A stretch of 64,000 nt of DNA from JBBRYK01 sp038237665 (GTDB lineage Bacteria; Actinomycetota; Thermoleophilia; Gaiellales; Gaiellaceae): assembly GCA_038237665.1 (NCBI GenBank), contig JBBRYK010000005.1, positions 8,285 through 72,284 of the forward strand, given 5' to 3'. Of the stretch, positions 11,145 to 19,258 are shown piece by piece (the stretch's first letter is position 1; each line of letters opens with the position of its first letter). The position numbers were made by a program, and so were the translations under genes. The notes beneath the pieces are model-generated. The model was not told where the DNA came from and did no database searches. It saw only the letters and a program-made list of their open reading frames with translations.

Positions 11145-13025
11145 TTGGTGGGTTCCATCCGGATCCTTGCTCTCGCCGCCGCGGGGGCCGTCTCGCTCAC
11201 CTGGGCGGCGTCCGCACGCGCGGAAGGCTCGGGCTCGCTGGCCGCGCGCGAGCTGCCGCCGGCCGCGGGCCGTGCCTTCGCGCACTTCGACCTGCTCGGC
11301 CTGCACTGGCTCGGCCCCGGAACCCTCCGGTTCAGGACCCGGGGCGACGACGGCCATTGGAGCGCTTGGCGTATCGGTGACCCGTCCGACGGAGGGCCGA
11401 CCGGGCGCTGGCACTTCAGCGAGCCGTACTGGACGGGGCCCTCGAATCAGCTGGAGTGGAGGGCTTCTGGGGGCGTCACACGCCTGCGCGCGTACTACGT
11501 GCAAAGCCGCGCCGTGGCCGTGCCGCCGCGCCGGATCCAGAGCGCGGGCTCGCCGCCGATCATCATGCGCCCGGCCTGGAGCGCGAACGAGGAGATCCGC
11601 CGCGCCGCGCCGCGCTACGCGCCGTCGGTCCGCTTCTCCGTCGTCCACCACACGGCCGGAACCAACAACTACACCGCCGCGCAGTCGGCCGCGATCGTCA
11701 AGGGCATCGAGCTCTACCACGTGCAGGGAAACGGCTGGAACGACATCGGCTACAACTTCCTGGTCGACAAGTTCGGCCAGGTGTTCGAGGGCCGCTACGG
11801 CGGAATCACCAAGAACGTCGTCGGCGCACACGCCGGCGGGTTCAACACCGGCTCGGTCGGTGTGGCGGTACTGGGCAACTACGGCAAGAAGCCCATCTCC
11901 GACGCCGCTCTCGGCTCGCTCGTGCGCTTGCTCGCCTGGCGCCTCGACCTCGCGCACGTCGACCCGCTCTCTTCGGTGACGTGGTCGTCCGGAGGCAACG
12001 AGCAGTACCCCGCCGGGACGCCGCTGACGCTTCGCGCAATCTCGGGCCACCGTGACACCGGTTCCACGGACTGCCCCGGGAATGCGTTCTACGCCGAGCT
12101 GCCGGCGATCGCCAGGTCGGTCGCCGCCATCGGCCTGCCGAAGCTGTACGACCCGGTCGTTCGCGGCAAGCTCGGCGACCTGGTGCGTTTCTCGGCCAGG
12201 CTGTCGTCGCCGCAGGCCTGGTCGATCACGATCCGGAACACCGCCGGCTCCCCCGTCGCAAGCGGCTCGGGAACCGGCTCCGTGGTCAGCTGGATCTGGG
12301 ATTCCACCGGCGCTCTCGACCGGTCGTACACGTGGTCGATGCAGGCGGGCACCTCCGTTCGTCCGGCGACCGGGACGATCGGGGTCGCGCAGCCAGTAAC
12401 GCCGCCGCCGCCGCTCCCGCCCGTCCTGTCCGAGTTCAAGGCCGGCCCGCCGACGATCTCGCCGGACGGCGACGGGATCGGCGACGCGCTCACGATCACG
12501 TATCGACTGCGGCGCTCGGCCCAGGTGACGGCCCAGGTGCTCGATGCGTCAGGGCTGCCCCTGACGACGCTCTTCAGCGAGCAGCGTCAGTCCGCGCGGG
12601 TCCAATCCTGGCAGTGGGCGGGCGACTCGGTCCCGGACGGGCGGTACACGCTCCTCATCAGCGCACGCGGCGGAGACGGCAAGGTCGTAACCGCCCAGGC
12701 GCCGGTCCTCGTCGACCGGACGCTCGGCTTCCTCACGGCGACACCGCCCGCCTTCTCGCCGAACGGTGACGGAAACCTGGACACGATCACGTTCAGCTTC
12801 GACCTGGGCTCGTCGGCCGCGGTCTCGGTCAACGTCGCCCAGTACGGCCGGGTCGTGGCGAACGTCTTTGCCGGGCAGCTCGAGCCCGGGTCACAGCAGT
12901 TCACCTGGAATGGCCAGGGCCCGGCGGGGACGGTCCCGAGCGGTCAGTACGACCTGGTCGTCACGGCGACCGACGCGCTCGCGACCGTCAAGCAGAGCAT
13001 TCGCTTCGCCGTGTCGCCGTCGTAG
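11145..13025 (+). CDS. Secreted peptidoglycan-recognition amidase with FlgD-type Ig repeats
   Basis: A 626-residue exported protein. It opens with a signal peptide (VGSIRILALAAAGAVSLTWA then ASARA), then a beta-rich region to about residue 130. A PGRP/amidase_2 domain follows, with zinc-ligand candidates in RFSVVHHTAGTNN (near 168) and in SGHRDTGSTDCPG (near 300). A Pro-rich linker leads to two FlgD-like Ig modules, each beginning with an Asp-rich turn (ISPDGDGIGD and FSPNGDGNLD). Zinc amidases of this class cut the lactyl-L-Ala bond of peptidoglycan. The start is TTG 11145 or GTG 11148. Its 3' end overlaps birA by 38 bases in convergent orientation. Confidence 0.88.
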   Translation: MVGSIRILALAAAGAVSLTWAASARAEGSGSLAARELPPAAGRAFAHFDLLGLHWLGPGTLRFRTRGDDGHWSAWRIGDPSDGGPTGRWHFSEPYWTGPSNQLEWRASGGVTRLRAYYVQSRAVAVPPRRIQSAGSPPIIMRPAWSANEEIRRAAPRYAPSVRFSVVHHTAGTNNYTAAQSAAIVKGIELYHVQGNGWNDIGYNFLVDKFGQVFEGRYGGITKNVVGAHAGGFNTGSVGVAVLGNYGKKPISDAALGSLVRLLAWRLDLAHVDPLSSVTWSSGGNEQYPAGTPLTLRAISGHRDTGSTDCPGNAFYAELPAIARSVAAIGLPKLYDPVVRGKLGDLVRFSARLSSPQAWSITIRNTAGSPVASGSGTGSVVSWIWDSTGALDRSYTWSMQAGTSVRPATGTIGVAQPVTPPPPLPPVLSEFKAGPPTISPDGDGIGDALTITYRLRRSAQVTAQVLDASGLPLTTLFSEQRQSARVQSWQWAGDSVPDGRYTLLISARGGDGKVVTAQAPVLVDRTLGFLTATPPAFSPNGDGNLDTITFSFDLGSSAAVSVNVAQYGRVVANVFAGQLEPGSQQFTWNGQGPAGTVPSGQYDLVVTATDALATVKQSIRFAVSPS

Positions 13026-13587
13026 CCAGCCACCGTTCGTAGTGCCGCTCGAGCCGCTCGAGCACCGTGACCAGCAGCTCGACACGGTCGATTTCGCGAC
13101 TCGACTCGAGCGAGAGGGAGGTCGCGGGCGTGTCGGTTTCGACCGGCAGGTCCTCGGCGGACGCGTTGACGTTGATTCCGATGCCGAGAACGACGCGGCC
13201 CTCTCGAGCCTCGGCGAGCATCCCGGCGACCTTGCGGCCCTCGACCAGCACGTCGTTCGGGAACTTGATCGCCGGCAGGAGTCCGGTGACCGCCGCGATC
13301 GCTTCTGCACAGGCTGCGCCGGCGACCAGCGAAAGCTCGGGCAGCCGCGCCGGCTCGACCTCCGGGAGCAGTGCAATCGAGCAGAGGATGCTGGTCCCGG
13401 GCTTCGCGTGCCAGCTGCGGCCGAGCCGACCGCGGCCCTCGGTCTGCTCGTCGGTCACGGCGACGGCTCCCTCGGGTGCGTCGGGCGCGAGTAGCCGCTG
13501 GGTCGATTCGCACCGCTCGACGTAGAGATAGGGGTGCCCGAACCGCCCGCGCAGCCGCGGAACGACGATCTCGGGCGCCAAGGACAC
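12988..13587 (-). CDS. birA: Biotin--[acetyl-CoA-carboxylase] ligase, catalytic core only
   Basis: Attaches biotin to the carrier subunit of acyl-CoA carboxylases. The 199 residues hold the catalytic core: STQRLL, the biotinyl-AMP loop QTEGRGRLGRSW, KFPNDVLVEGRKVAGML and VVLGIGINVN. There is no N-terminal repressor HTH (class I enzyme), and the protein ends soon after LERLERHYERWL, so the usual ~45-residue C-terminal SH3-like domain is also missing. The last 38 bases overlap the convergent amidase gene, which may have limited the C terminus. GTG 13587 has TAGTCT 6 nt upstream. Acetyl-CoA carboxylase genes lie 7 kb away. Confidence 0.9.
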   Translation of the reverse strand: MSLAPEIVVPRLRGRFGHPYLYVERCESTQRLLAPDAPEGAVAVTDEQTEGRGRLGRSWHAKPGTSILCSIALLPEVEPARLPELSLVAGAACAEAIAAVTGLLPAIKFPNDVLVEGRKVAGMLAEAREGRVVLGIGINVNASAEDLPVETDTPATSLSLESSREIDRVELLVTVLERLERHYERWLATTATRRSECSA

Positions 13588-13592
13588 GCCCG

Positions 13593-13599
13593 TAGACTA
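13593..13599. promoter_or_regulatory. Symmetric bidirectional -10 between birA and the sigma factor gene
   Basis: The heptamer TAGACTA holds a plus-strand -10-like TAGACT (13593-13598) and a minus-strand TAGTCT (13594-13599). Each hexamer lies exactly 6 nt from a GTG: 13605 for the sigma factor gene and 13587 for birA. There are only 17 bases between the two start codons, so both transcripts would be leaderless. No Shine-Dalgarno is needed in this reading. Confidence 0.6.
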
Positions 13600-13604
13600 G
13601 GACG

Positions 13605-14213
13605 GTGCAACCCCCGCGGCGCTCCGCCCGTCAGATCCAGCAAGCGCTGCGGTCGCAGCCGCCGCTTCGCTACGAAACCTTGAGCGATCCGATTCTTGTC
13701 AGGCGTGCGAAGGACGGGGACGACGCTGCTCTCGCGGCTCTCTGCGAGCGCCACGAGCCGCGCGTGCAGCGGATTGCCGTCCAGGTGCTACGCGACCCCG
13801 AGGAGGCGCGCGACGCCGCGCAGGAGGCGCTGGCCAAGCTCTGCGTCCGCCTTCGCCAGTTCCGCGGCGAATCGCAGTTCTCGACGTGGCTGCACAGGCT
13901 CGTCGTGAACACGTGCCGCGACCTGCACGCGCGGCGGCGTGTACGCCACTGGGAGCCGCTCTCCGGGCACGCGGCCGAGTTCGTGGCGCCCGACGACCCG
14001 GCGCGGTCGGCGGCGCTCGCGGAGCTGCGGGGCGTGCTGGCCGGCTGTCTCGCCGACATCCCCGCAGCCCAGGCACGCGTGGTCGTGCTCAAGGACGCCT
14101 TCGACTATTCGTTCGAGGAGATCTCGGTCGCGACGGGCATGCCCGTCGGGACGGCGAAGTGCTACGCGCACCGCGCCCGGGCTCGCCTGCGAAGGCGCCT
14201 TTCTGCGGCATGA
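13605..14213 (+). CDS. ECF-type RNA polymerase sigma factor
   Basis: A sigma-70 family factor of 202 residues with region 2 (LVRRAKDGDDAALAALCERH through QFSTWLHRLVVNTCRDLHAR) and region 4 (LADIPAAQARVVVLKDAF, then the helix-turn-helix FEEISVATGMPVGTAKCYAH). There are no regions 1 or 3, so it is ECF class. GTG 13605 is chosen; TTG 13680 would give a start closer to region 2 and cannot be excluded. No anti-sigma gene is adjacent. Its stop overlaps the fabZ start (ATGA), so it heads the fatty-acid operon and may control it. Phylogenetic group not assignable by eye. Confidence 0.87.
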   Translation: MQPPRRSARQIQQALRSQPPLRYETLSDPILVRRAKDGDDAALAALCERHEPRVQRIAVQVLRDPEEARDAAQEALAKLCVRLRQFRGESQFSTWLHRLVVNTCRDLHARRRVRHWEPLSGHAAEFVAPDDPARSAALAELRGVLAGCLADIPAAQARVVVLKDAFDYSFEEISVATGMPVGTAKCYAHRARARLRRRLSAA

Positions 14214-14653
14214 CCTCGACCTACGAGGCGCCGTTCGGCCGGGAGGAGATCGAACAGATCATCCCGCACCGAGACCCCTTTCTCTTCCTCGACGAGGTGC
14301 TCGAGCTCGAGCCCGGGGTCCGCGTGGTTGCGCGAAAGCACGTTCGTGAGGACGAGTGGTTCTTCCCCGGGCACTTTCCCGAGCGCCCGATCATGCCCGG
14401 CGTGATCATGGTCGAGGCCCTCGCGCAGGCGGGTGCCGTGGCGGTGCTCTCCGAGCCCGAGAACCGCGGCAAGCTCGCCCTGTTCGCGGGCATCGACGAG
14501 GTTCGCTTCAAGCGCATCGTGTCGCCGGGAGAGGAGCTGATCCTCACCTGCGAGGTCGACAGCGCCCGGAAGCGGGTCGGGCGGGGTCGAGTGGAGGCCA
14601 CCGTCGACGGCGAGGTGGCGGTCCGCGGTCTGCTTACCTTCGTGGCTCGATGA
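14210..14653 (+). CDS. fabZ: 3-hydroxyacyl-ACP dehydratase FabZ
   Basis: Dehydrates 3-hydroxyacyl-ACP to trans-2-enoyl-ACP in the type II fatty acid cycle. The 147 residues form one hotdog fold. The catalytic histidine is H55 in FFPGHFPERPIMPGVIM and the catalytic glutamate lies in the following helix (VEALAQAG). The N-terminal substrate segment EEIEQIIPHRDPFLFLDEV is family-typical. The ATG at 14210 overlaps the sigma factor stop (ATGA), and its own stop overlaps the fabH start in the same way, so expression is probably coupled across the three genes. Confidence 0.94.
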   Translation: MTSTYEAPFGREEIEQIIPHRDPFLFLDEVLELEPGVRVVARKHVREDEWFFPGHFPERPIMPGVIMVEALAQAGAVAVLSEPENRGKLALFAGIDEVRFKRIVSPGEELILTCEVDSARKRVGRGRVEATVDGEVAVRGLLTFVAR

Positions 14654-15660
14654 TCGGGGCAGCCCGCGTCAACGGCGCCTCCCGGATCTCGATCACCGGG
14701 ATCGGCTGTGAGGTGCCCGAGCGCGTGATGACGAACGCGGAGCTCTCGAAGCTGGTCGACACCTCCGACGAGTGGATCGTCGAGCGGACCGGCATCCGCG
14801 AACGGAGGATCGCCGCGCCCGAGGAAGCGCTCTCCGACTTCGCGCTGCCGGCGGCGCGGAAGGCGCTCGAGCAAGCGGGTCGTAAGCCCGAGGAGGTCGA
14901 CCTGATCGTCGTCGCGACGGTGACGCCCGACATGATGTTCCCGACGACAGCGGCCATTCTCGGCGACCTTCTCCCGGCCCCGGAGGCGGCCGCCTACGAT
15001 CTTCTCGCCGGCTGCACCGGCTTCGTCTACGCGCTCGCGCAGGCCTACGCGATGGTGGCCGGCGGGTTGTCCGAGTGCGTGCTCGTGGTCGGCGGCGACC
15101 TGCTCTCGAAGATCCTCGACTGGACCGACCGCTCGACCTGCGTCCTCTTCGGCGACGGCTGCGGCGCCGTCGTTCTCGAGCGAGTTCCCGAGGGGGGATT
15201 CCTGGGCTTCGAGCTGGGGGCGGACGGCGGGGGCGGCGTCCACCTGTCGCTACCGGGGAGCGGGTCACGCGCGGCGGGCGAGATCGCCAACCCGGGTCTC
15301 GTGCACATGAACGGCCGGGAGGTGTTCAAGTTTGCGACCCGAGTGTTGGTCTCGTCGGCGCAGGATCTGATGGAGGAATGCGGTGTCTCGCTCGACGACA
15401 TCGACTTCTACATTCCGCATCAGGCGAACGTACGGATCATCGATCATGCTGTACGAGATCTCGGAATCCCGAGCGACCGCGTCATGATCAATGTTGACCG
15501 TTATGGCAACACCTCGTCCGGCTCGATACCGCTCGCGCTCTCGGAAGCACTCGAGGCCGGCCGGATCGAGAAGGGCGATCTCGTGCTGATGACCGGCATG
15601 GGTGCAGGGCTGACTTGGGGTTCCGTGCTGCTCGAATGGACTGGGGGAAACGGGAAATGA
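14650..15660 (+). CDS. fabH: 3-oxoacyl-ACP synthase III FabH
   Basis: Starts fatty acid synthesis by condensing an acyl-CoA primer with malonyl-ACP. The 336-residue protein shows the catalytic triad in the expected order: C122 (LLAGCTGFVYAL), H257 (YIPHQANVRI) and N287 (RYGNTSSGSIP). The N terminus SITGIGCEVPERVMTN and DEWIVERTGIRERRI are typical of FabH. Start at 14650 is set by ATGA overlap with fabZ; the frame is open further upstream but without homologous sequence. The stop overlaps the fabD start. Confidence 0.95.
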   Translation: MIGAARVNGASRISITGIGCEVPERVMTNAELSKLVDTSDEWIVERTGIRERRIAAPEEALSDFALPAARKALEQAGRKPEEVDLIVVATVTPDMMFPTTAAILGDLLPAPEAAAYDLLAGCTGFVYALAQAYAMVAGGLSECVLVVGGDLLSKILDWTDRSTCVLFGDGCGAVVLERVPEGGFLGFELGADGGGGVHLSLPGSGSRAAGEIANPGLVHMNGREVFKFATRVLVSSAQDLMEECGVSLDDIDFYIPHQANVRIIDHAVRDLGIPSDRVMINVDRYGNTSSGSIPLALSEALEAGRIEKGDLVLMTGMGAGLTWGSVLLEWTGGNGK

Positions 15661-16583
15661 GCAAGGTTGCGTTCTGCTTTCCGGGGCAGGGGTCGCTGAA
15701 CACGGGTATGGGCCGCGACATCGCGGAGGCCGTGCCCGAGGCAATGGCCGTCTTCGAGCGTGGCAGCGAGGCGTGCGGGCTCGACCTCGCACGTCTCTGC
15801 TTCGACTCCTCGCTCGAAGAGCTCGTCGAGACCGAGGTGCAGCAACCGGCGCTGGTCGCGACGAGCCTCGCCATCCTCGCCGCGCTGCGCCAGGAGGGGA
15901 TCTCGCCCGATTACGTGGTCGGCCACTCCGTCGGCGAGTTCGCGGCGCTGGCGGCGGCCGAGGCGCTCGAGACGGAGCAGGCGATCGGCCTCGTCCGCGA
16001 GCGCGGGCTCGCCATGGCCGAGGCGGCTCGCCAGCACCCGGGGACGATGGCCGCGATCCTCGGCTTGACGGACGAGGTCGTGGAGGCCCTCTGCCGCAAG
16101 ATCGCCGGTGTCTGGCCCGCGAACTACAACTGCCCCGGACAGGTCGTCGTCTCGGGTGCGAACCCTTCGGTCGACGAGTGTTGCGAGGAGGCGGAGCTGG
16201 CGGGTGCTCGGCGCACCGTGAAGCTGAAGGTGTCGGGCGCATTCCACAGCCCGCTGGTCGCCCGCGCCGCCGACCGGCTTCGCCCCGCGGTCGAGCGCGT
16301 GCGCATCAGCGAACCGGTCGCGCCGTTCATGTCGACGGTGACGGCCCGGATCGAGTCGGCTCAGCGGATCGCCCCGCTGCTCGTCGACCAACTGACGGCG
16401 CCGGTGCGGTTCACCCAGGCGGCCACGGAGCTCGTGCGGGACGGCGTGAGGACCTTCGTCGAAGTCGGGCCCGGGAACGTGCTCTCCGGGCTCGTGAAGC
16501 GGATCGACCGCAGCGTGAAGGCGATCCCGGTGAACAACCTCGAGAGCCTGAAGAAGCTCAAGGAGCAGCTGAGCGCTGGCTGA
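15657..16583 (+). CDS. fabD: Malonyl-CoA:ACP transacylase FabD
   Basis: Moves malonyl groups from CoA to acyl carrier protein. 308 residues, starting at the ATG that overlaps the fabH stop (ATGA): SKVAFCFPGQGS is the family N terminus. The nucleophile serine is S91 in VGHSVGEFAAL, and the catalytic histidine sits in SGAFHSPLV. VRFTQAATELVRDGVRTFVE and VGPGNVLSGLVKR complete the family pattern. Without an acpP gene in the cluster, its acceptor protein must be encoded elsewhere. The start of fabG lies inside its last 8 bases. Confidence 0.95.
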   Translation: MSKVAFCFPGQGSLNTGMGRDIAEAVPEAMAVFERGSEACGLDLARLCFDSSLEELVETEVQQPALVATSLAILAALRQEGISPDYVVGHSVGEFAALAAAEALETEQAIGLVRERGLAMAEAARQHPGTMAAILGLTDEVVEALCRKIAGVWPANYNCPGQVVVSGANPSVDECCEEAELAGARRTVKLKVSGAFHSPLVARAADRLRPAVERVRISEPVAPFMSTVTARIESAQRIAPLLVDQLTAPVRFTQAATELVRDGVRTFVEVGPGNVLSGLVKRIDRSVKAIPVNNLESLKKLKEQLSAG

Positions 16584-17310
16584 CGCGACGTTCTGCTCTC
16601 TCGAAGGCAAGCAGGCGCTCGTCACGGGCGGATCGCGCGGCATTGGGCGCGCAATCGCGGTCGAGCTCGCACGTGCCGGCGCGGACGTCGTTCTCTCCTA
16701 CCGGTCCGGTAAGGACGAGGCCGAGGCGGCCGCCGCCGAGATCGGCGGCCGTGCGCTCCAGGCTGACGTGTCCGACGCGGAGCAGGCGGCGAAGCTCGTC
16801 GAGGAGGCCGGAGACCTCCACATCCTCGTCAACAACGCCGGGATCACGCGCGACGGCCTGATCGCGCGCATGTCCGACGAGGACTGGCAGGCGGTGTTGG
16901 ACACGAACCTGGGCGGCGTGTTCCACACCTGCCGTGCTGCGGCCCGCGGGATGATGCGCCGCCGAGGCGGCTCGATCGTCAACGTGACGAGCATCGTCGG
17001 GCTGCGCGGAAACCCGGGCCAGACGAACTACGCCGCTTCGAAGGCGGGGATCATCGGTTTCACGAAATCGCTCGCACGCGAGCTCGGCTCGCGCGGCGTA
17101 CGGGCGAACGCCGTCGCGCCCGGGTACGTCGACACCCAGCTCACGAACGTGCTGCCCGACGAGCTGAAGAGCGCCATGTTGCAGAACACGCCCCTCGGCA
17201 GGCTCGGTGAGCCGGAGGACGTTGCCGGGGCGGTACGCTTCCTCTGCTCCGACGAGGCCTCGTTCATCACGGGCGAGGTGCTGCTCGTCGACGGCGGACT
17301 AGCGATGTGA
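16576..17310 (+). CDS. fabG: 3-oxoacyl-ACP reductase FabG, apparent CTG start
   Basis: NADPH-dependent reductase of the elongation cycle (short-chain dehydrogenase). The cofactor loop ALVTGGSRGIGRAIA, the NNAG motif and catalytic Y152/K156 (YAASKAG) are present, and the C terminus SFITGEVLLVDGGLAM is typical. The frame has a stop at 16570-16572, and no ATG, GTG or TTG occurs before the TGGSRGIG loop. CTG at 16576 is therefore the only plausible start; it gives LADATFCSLEGKQALVTGG and 244 residues. AAGGAG lies about 10 nt upstream. CTGGCTGA overlaps the fabD stop by 8 nt. Confidence 0.92.
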   Translation: MADATFCSLEGKQALVTGGSRGIGRAIAVELARAGADVVLSYRSGKDEAEAAAAEIGGRALQADVSDAEQAAKLVEEAGDLHILVNNAGITRDGLIARMSDEDWQAVLDTNLGGVFHTCRAAARGMMRRRGGSIVNVTSIVGLRGNPGQTNYAASKAGIIGFTKSLARELGSRGVRANAVAPGYVDTQLTNVLPDELKSAMLQNTPLGRLGEPEDVAGAVRFLCSDEASFITGEVLLVDGGLAM

Positions 17311-17326
17311 CCGTGGGGGACAAGGC

Positions 17327-18580
17327 ATGAGCATGAACGGGCGCAAGCGGGTTGTGATCACCGGCATCGGCGCGGTCACACCGCTCGGGAACGACTTCGA
17401 GACCTCCTGGAAGAACCTGATCGCGGGGGAGTCGGCCGCGGGCGAGATCACCCAGTTCGACCACTCCGACTACCCGGTCCATTTCGCCTGCGAGCTGAAG
17501 GACTTCAACCCGACCGACTGGGTCGAGTTCAAGCAGGCGCGCCGCATGGACCGCTTCGCGCAGATGATCATCGCCGCGGCGCGCCAGGCCGAGACCGATT
17601 CGGGGCTTGACATCGCGGCCGAGACGTCGCGCATCGGGGCGTCGGTGGCCACGGGCATCGGCGGCCTGCGCTCGTACCAGAACTGCTACGACCAGCTGCT
17701 CGAGCGCGGCCCCGATCGCGTCAACCCGTTCTCGATTCCCGCGATCATCCCGAACATGGGCGCCGCCTGGGTCTCGATGGAGCTCGGCACCCGCGGCCCG
17801 CTGTCTTCGCAGTGCACGGCCTGCGCCGCGTCGAACATGGCGATCGGAGAGGGCGCCGATGCGATCCGCCTGGGACGCGCCGACGTGATGCTCTGCGGTG
17901 GAACCGAGGCGCCGGTGACCGAGGTGGGCATCGCCGGCTTCGGAGCCATGCGCGCGCTCTCGCGGCGGAACGACGACCCCAAGCGGGCGAGCCGCCCCTT
18001 CGATGCGGCTCGCGACGGCTTCGTCATGGGCGAGGGCGGCGCGATCATCGTTCTCGAGGACCTCGAGCATGCGAAGGCCAGGGGCGCGCGCGTCTACGCC
18101 GAGCTGCTCGGGTACGGTGTCTCCTCGGACGCGACGCACATCACCGAGCCCGATCCGACCGGGGAGAATCCGGCCCGCGCGATGACGATGGCCTTCGCCG
18201 ACGCGGGAATCCAGCCGGAAGAGCTCGACTACATCAACGCGCACGGCACGTCGACTCCGTTGGGCGATGCGGCCGAGACCCGCGTGATCAAGCTCGCGCT
18301 GGGCGAGGAGGTGGCCCGCAAGGTTCCGGTCTCCTCGACGAAGGGGGCGACCGGGCACTGCCTTGGCGCCGCCGGGGCGATCGAGGCGATCTTCTCGATC
18401 CTCGCCGTCAACCGCGGCGTACTTCCGCCAACGATCAACTACGACGATGCCGACCCGGCCTGCGACCTCGACTACATCCCGAACGAGGCGCGCGAGGCGG
18501 ATGTGCGAACCGCGGTCTCGAACTCGTTTGGGTTCGGCGGCCACAACGCTTCGATCGTGGTCCGCCGGTTCGAGGATTAG
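17327..18580 (+). CDS. fabF: 3-oxoacyl-ACP synthase II FabF
   Basis: Elongating condensing enzyme of type II fatty acid synthesis, 417 residues. Catalytic cysteine C166 (CTACAASNMAIG), histidines H306 (NAHGTSTPLGD) and H344 (KGATGHCLGAAG) are all present, as is the glycine-rich C-terminal SNSFGFGGHNAS. It starts only 16 nt after fabG, so the acpP gene that commonly stands between fabG and fabF is missing. The start ATGAGCATG offers two in-frame ATGs; GGGGGACAAGGC precedes the first. Confidence 0.95.
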   Translation: MSMNGRKRVVITGIGAVTPLGNDFETSWKNLIAGESAAGEITQFDHSDYPVHFACELKDFNPTDWVEFKQARRMDRFAQMIIAAARQAETDSGLDIAAETSRIGASVATGIGGLRSYQNCYDQLLERGPDRVNPFSIPAIIPNMGAAWVSMELGTRGPLSSQCTACAASNMAIGEGADAIRLGRADVMLCGGTEAPVTEVGIAGFGAMRALSRRNDDPKRASRPFDAARDGFVMGEGGAIIVLEDLEHAKARGARVYAELLGYGVSSDATHITEPDPTGENPARAMTMAFADAGIQPEELDYINAHGTSTPLGDAAETRVIKLALGEEVARKVPVSSTKGATGHCLGAAGAIEAIFSILAVNRGVLPPTINYDDADPACDLDYIPNEAREADVRTAVSNSFGFGGHNASIVVRRFED

Positions 18581-18592
18581 CGAGCTACGCCC

Positions 18593-19258
18593 ATGCGTGA
18601 CCGCTGGGCAACCTTCGACTGTTACGGGACGCTGATCGACTGGAACGGCGGCATTGAGCGCCAGCTCGAGCGGCTCTTCGGCGTGCAGGATGCGCCGCGG
18701 CTCCTCGCCCGGTTTCACGAGCTCGAGCCGCGGGTGCAGACCGAGGCGTACCGCAGCTACCGCGAGGTGTTGACGCTCACGCTCGAGCGGCTCGCCGACG
18801 TGGAGAACCTCGCGATACCGGAGGGCGAGGCGGACGCTCTCGCCAAATCGCTGCCGCACTGGGAGCCGTTTCCGGAGGTGCGGCCGGCCCTCGAGGAGCT
18901 GCGCCGCCGCGGGTGGCGCCTCGCGATCCTCTCGAACACCGACCGCGATCTGATCGCCGCCTCGCGTGAGGCGATCGGCGTCCCCTTCGACCGCACGATC
19001 GTGGCCGAGGACGTGAACTCGTACAAGCCGAGCCACGGCCATTGGGAGGAGTTCTTCGCCCGGACGGGCGCCGACCGCGGAAGTCACGTCCACGTGGCGG
19101 CGAGCCTCTTCCACGACATTGCCCCGGCGAACGAGCTCGGGCTCCGCTCCGTCTGGATCAACCGGCTGGGCGAGCAGGCGGGCGAGCCGGGTCCAACCAG
19201 GGAGCTCGCAGACCTCTCAAGCTTGCCGGGAGCTCTCGACGAGCTCGTCCCGGCGTGA
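18593..19258 (+). CDS. HAD-superfamily hydrolase (haloacid dehalogenase-like)
   Basis: A 221-residue HAD phosphatase or dehalogenase. Motif I is FDCYGTLIDW, with Asp nucleophile and a Tyr in place of the more usual general-acid region. Motif II is ILSNTDRD, the lysine is in NSYKPSHGH, and the motif III/IV region AASLFHDIAPANELGLRSVW keeps only one acidic residue where many family members have two. This pattern resembles the type II haloacid dehalogenase branch. It follows fabF by 12 nt and overlaps the next gene (GTGA), so it belongs to the same operon. Substrate unknown. Confidence 0.83.
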   Translation: MRDRWATFDCYGTLIDWNGGIERQLERLFGVQDAPRLLARFHELEPRVQTEAYRSYREVLTLTLERLADVENLAIPEGEADALAKSLPHWEPFPEVRPALEELRRRGWRLAILSNTDRDLIAASREAIGVPFDRTIVAEDVNSYKPSHGHWEEFFARTGADRGSHVHVAASLFHDIAPANELGLRSVWINRLGEQAGEPGPTRELADLSSLPGALDELVPA

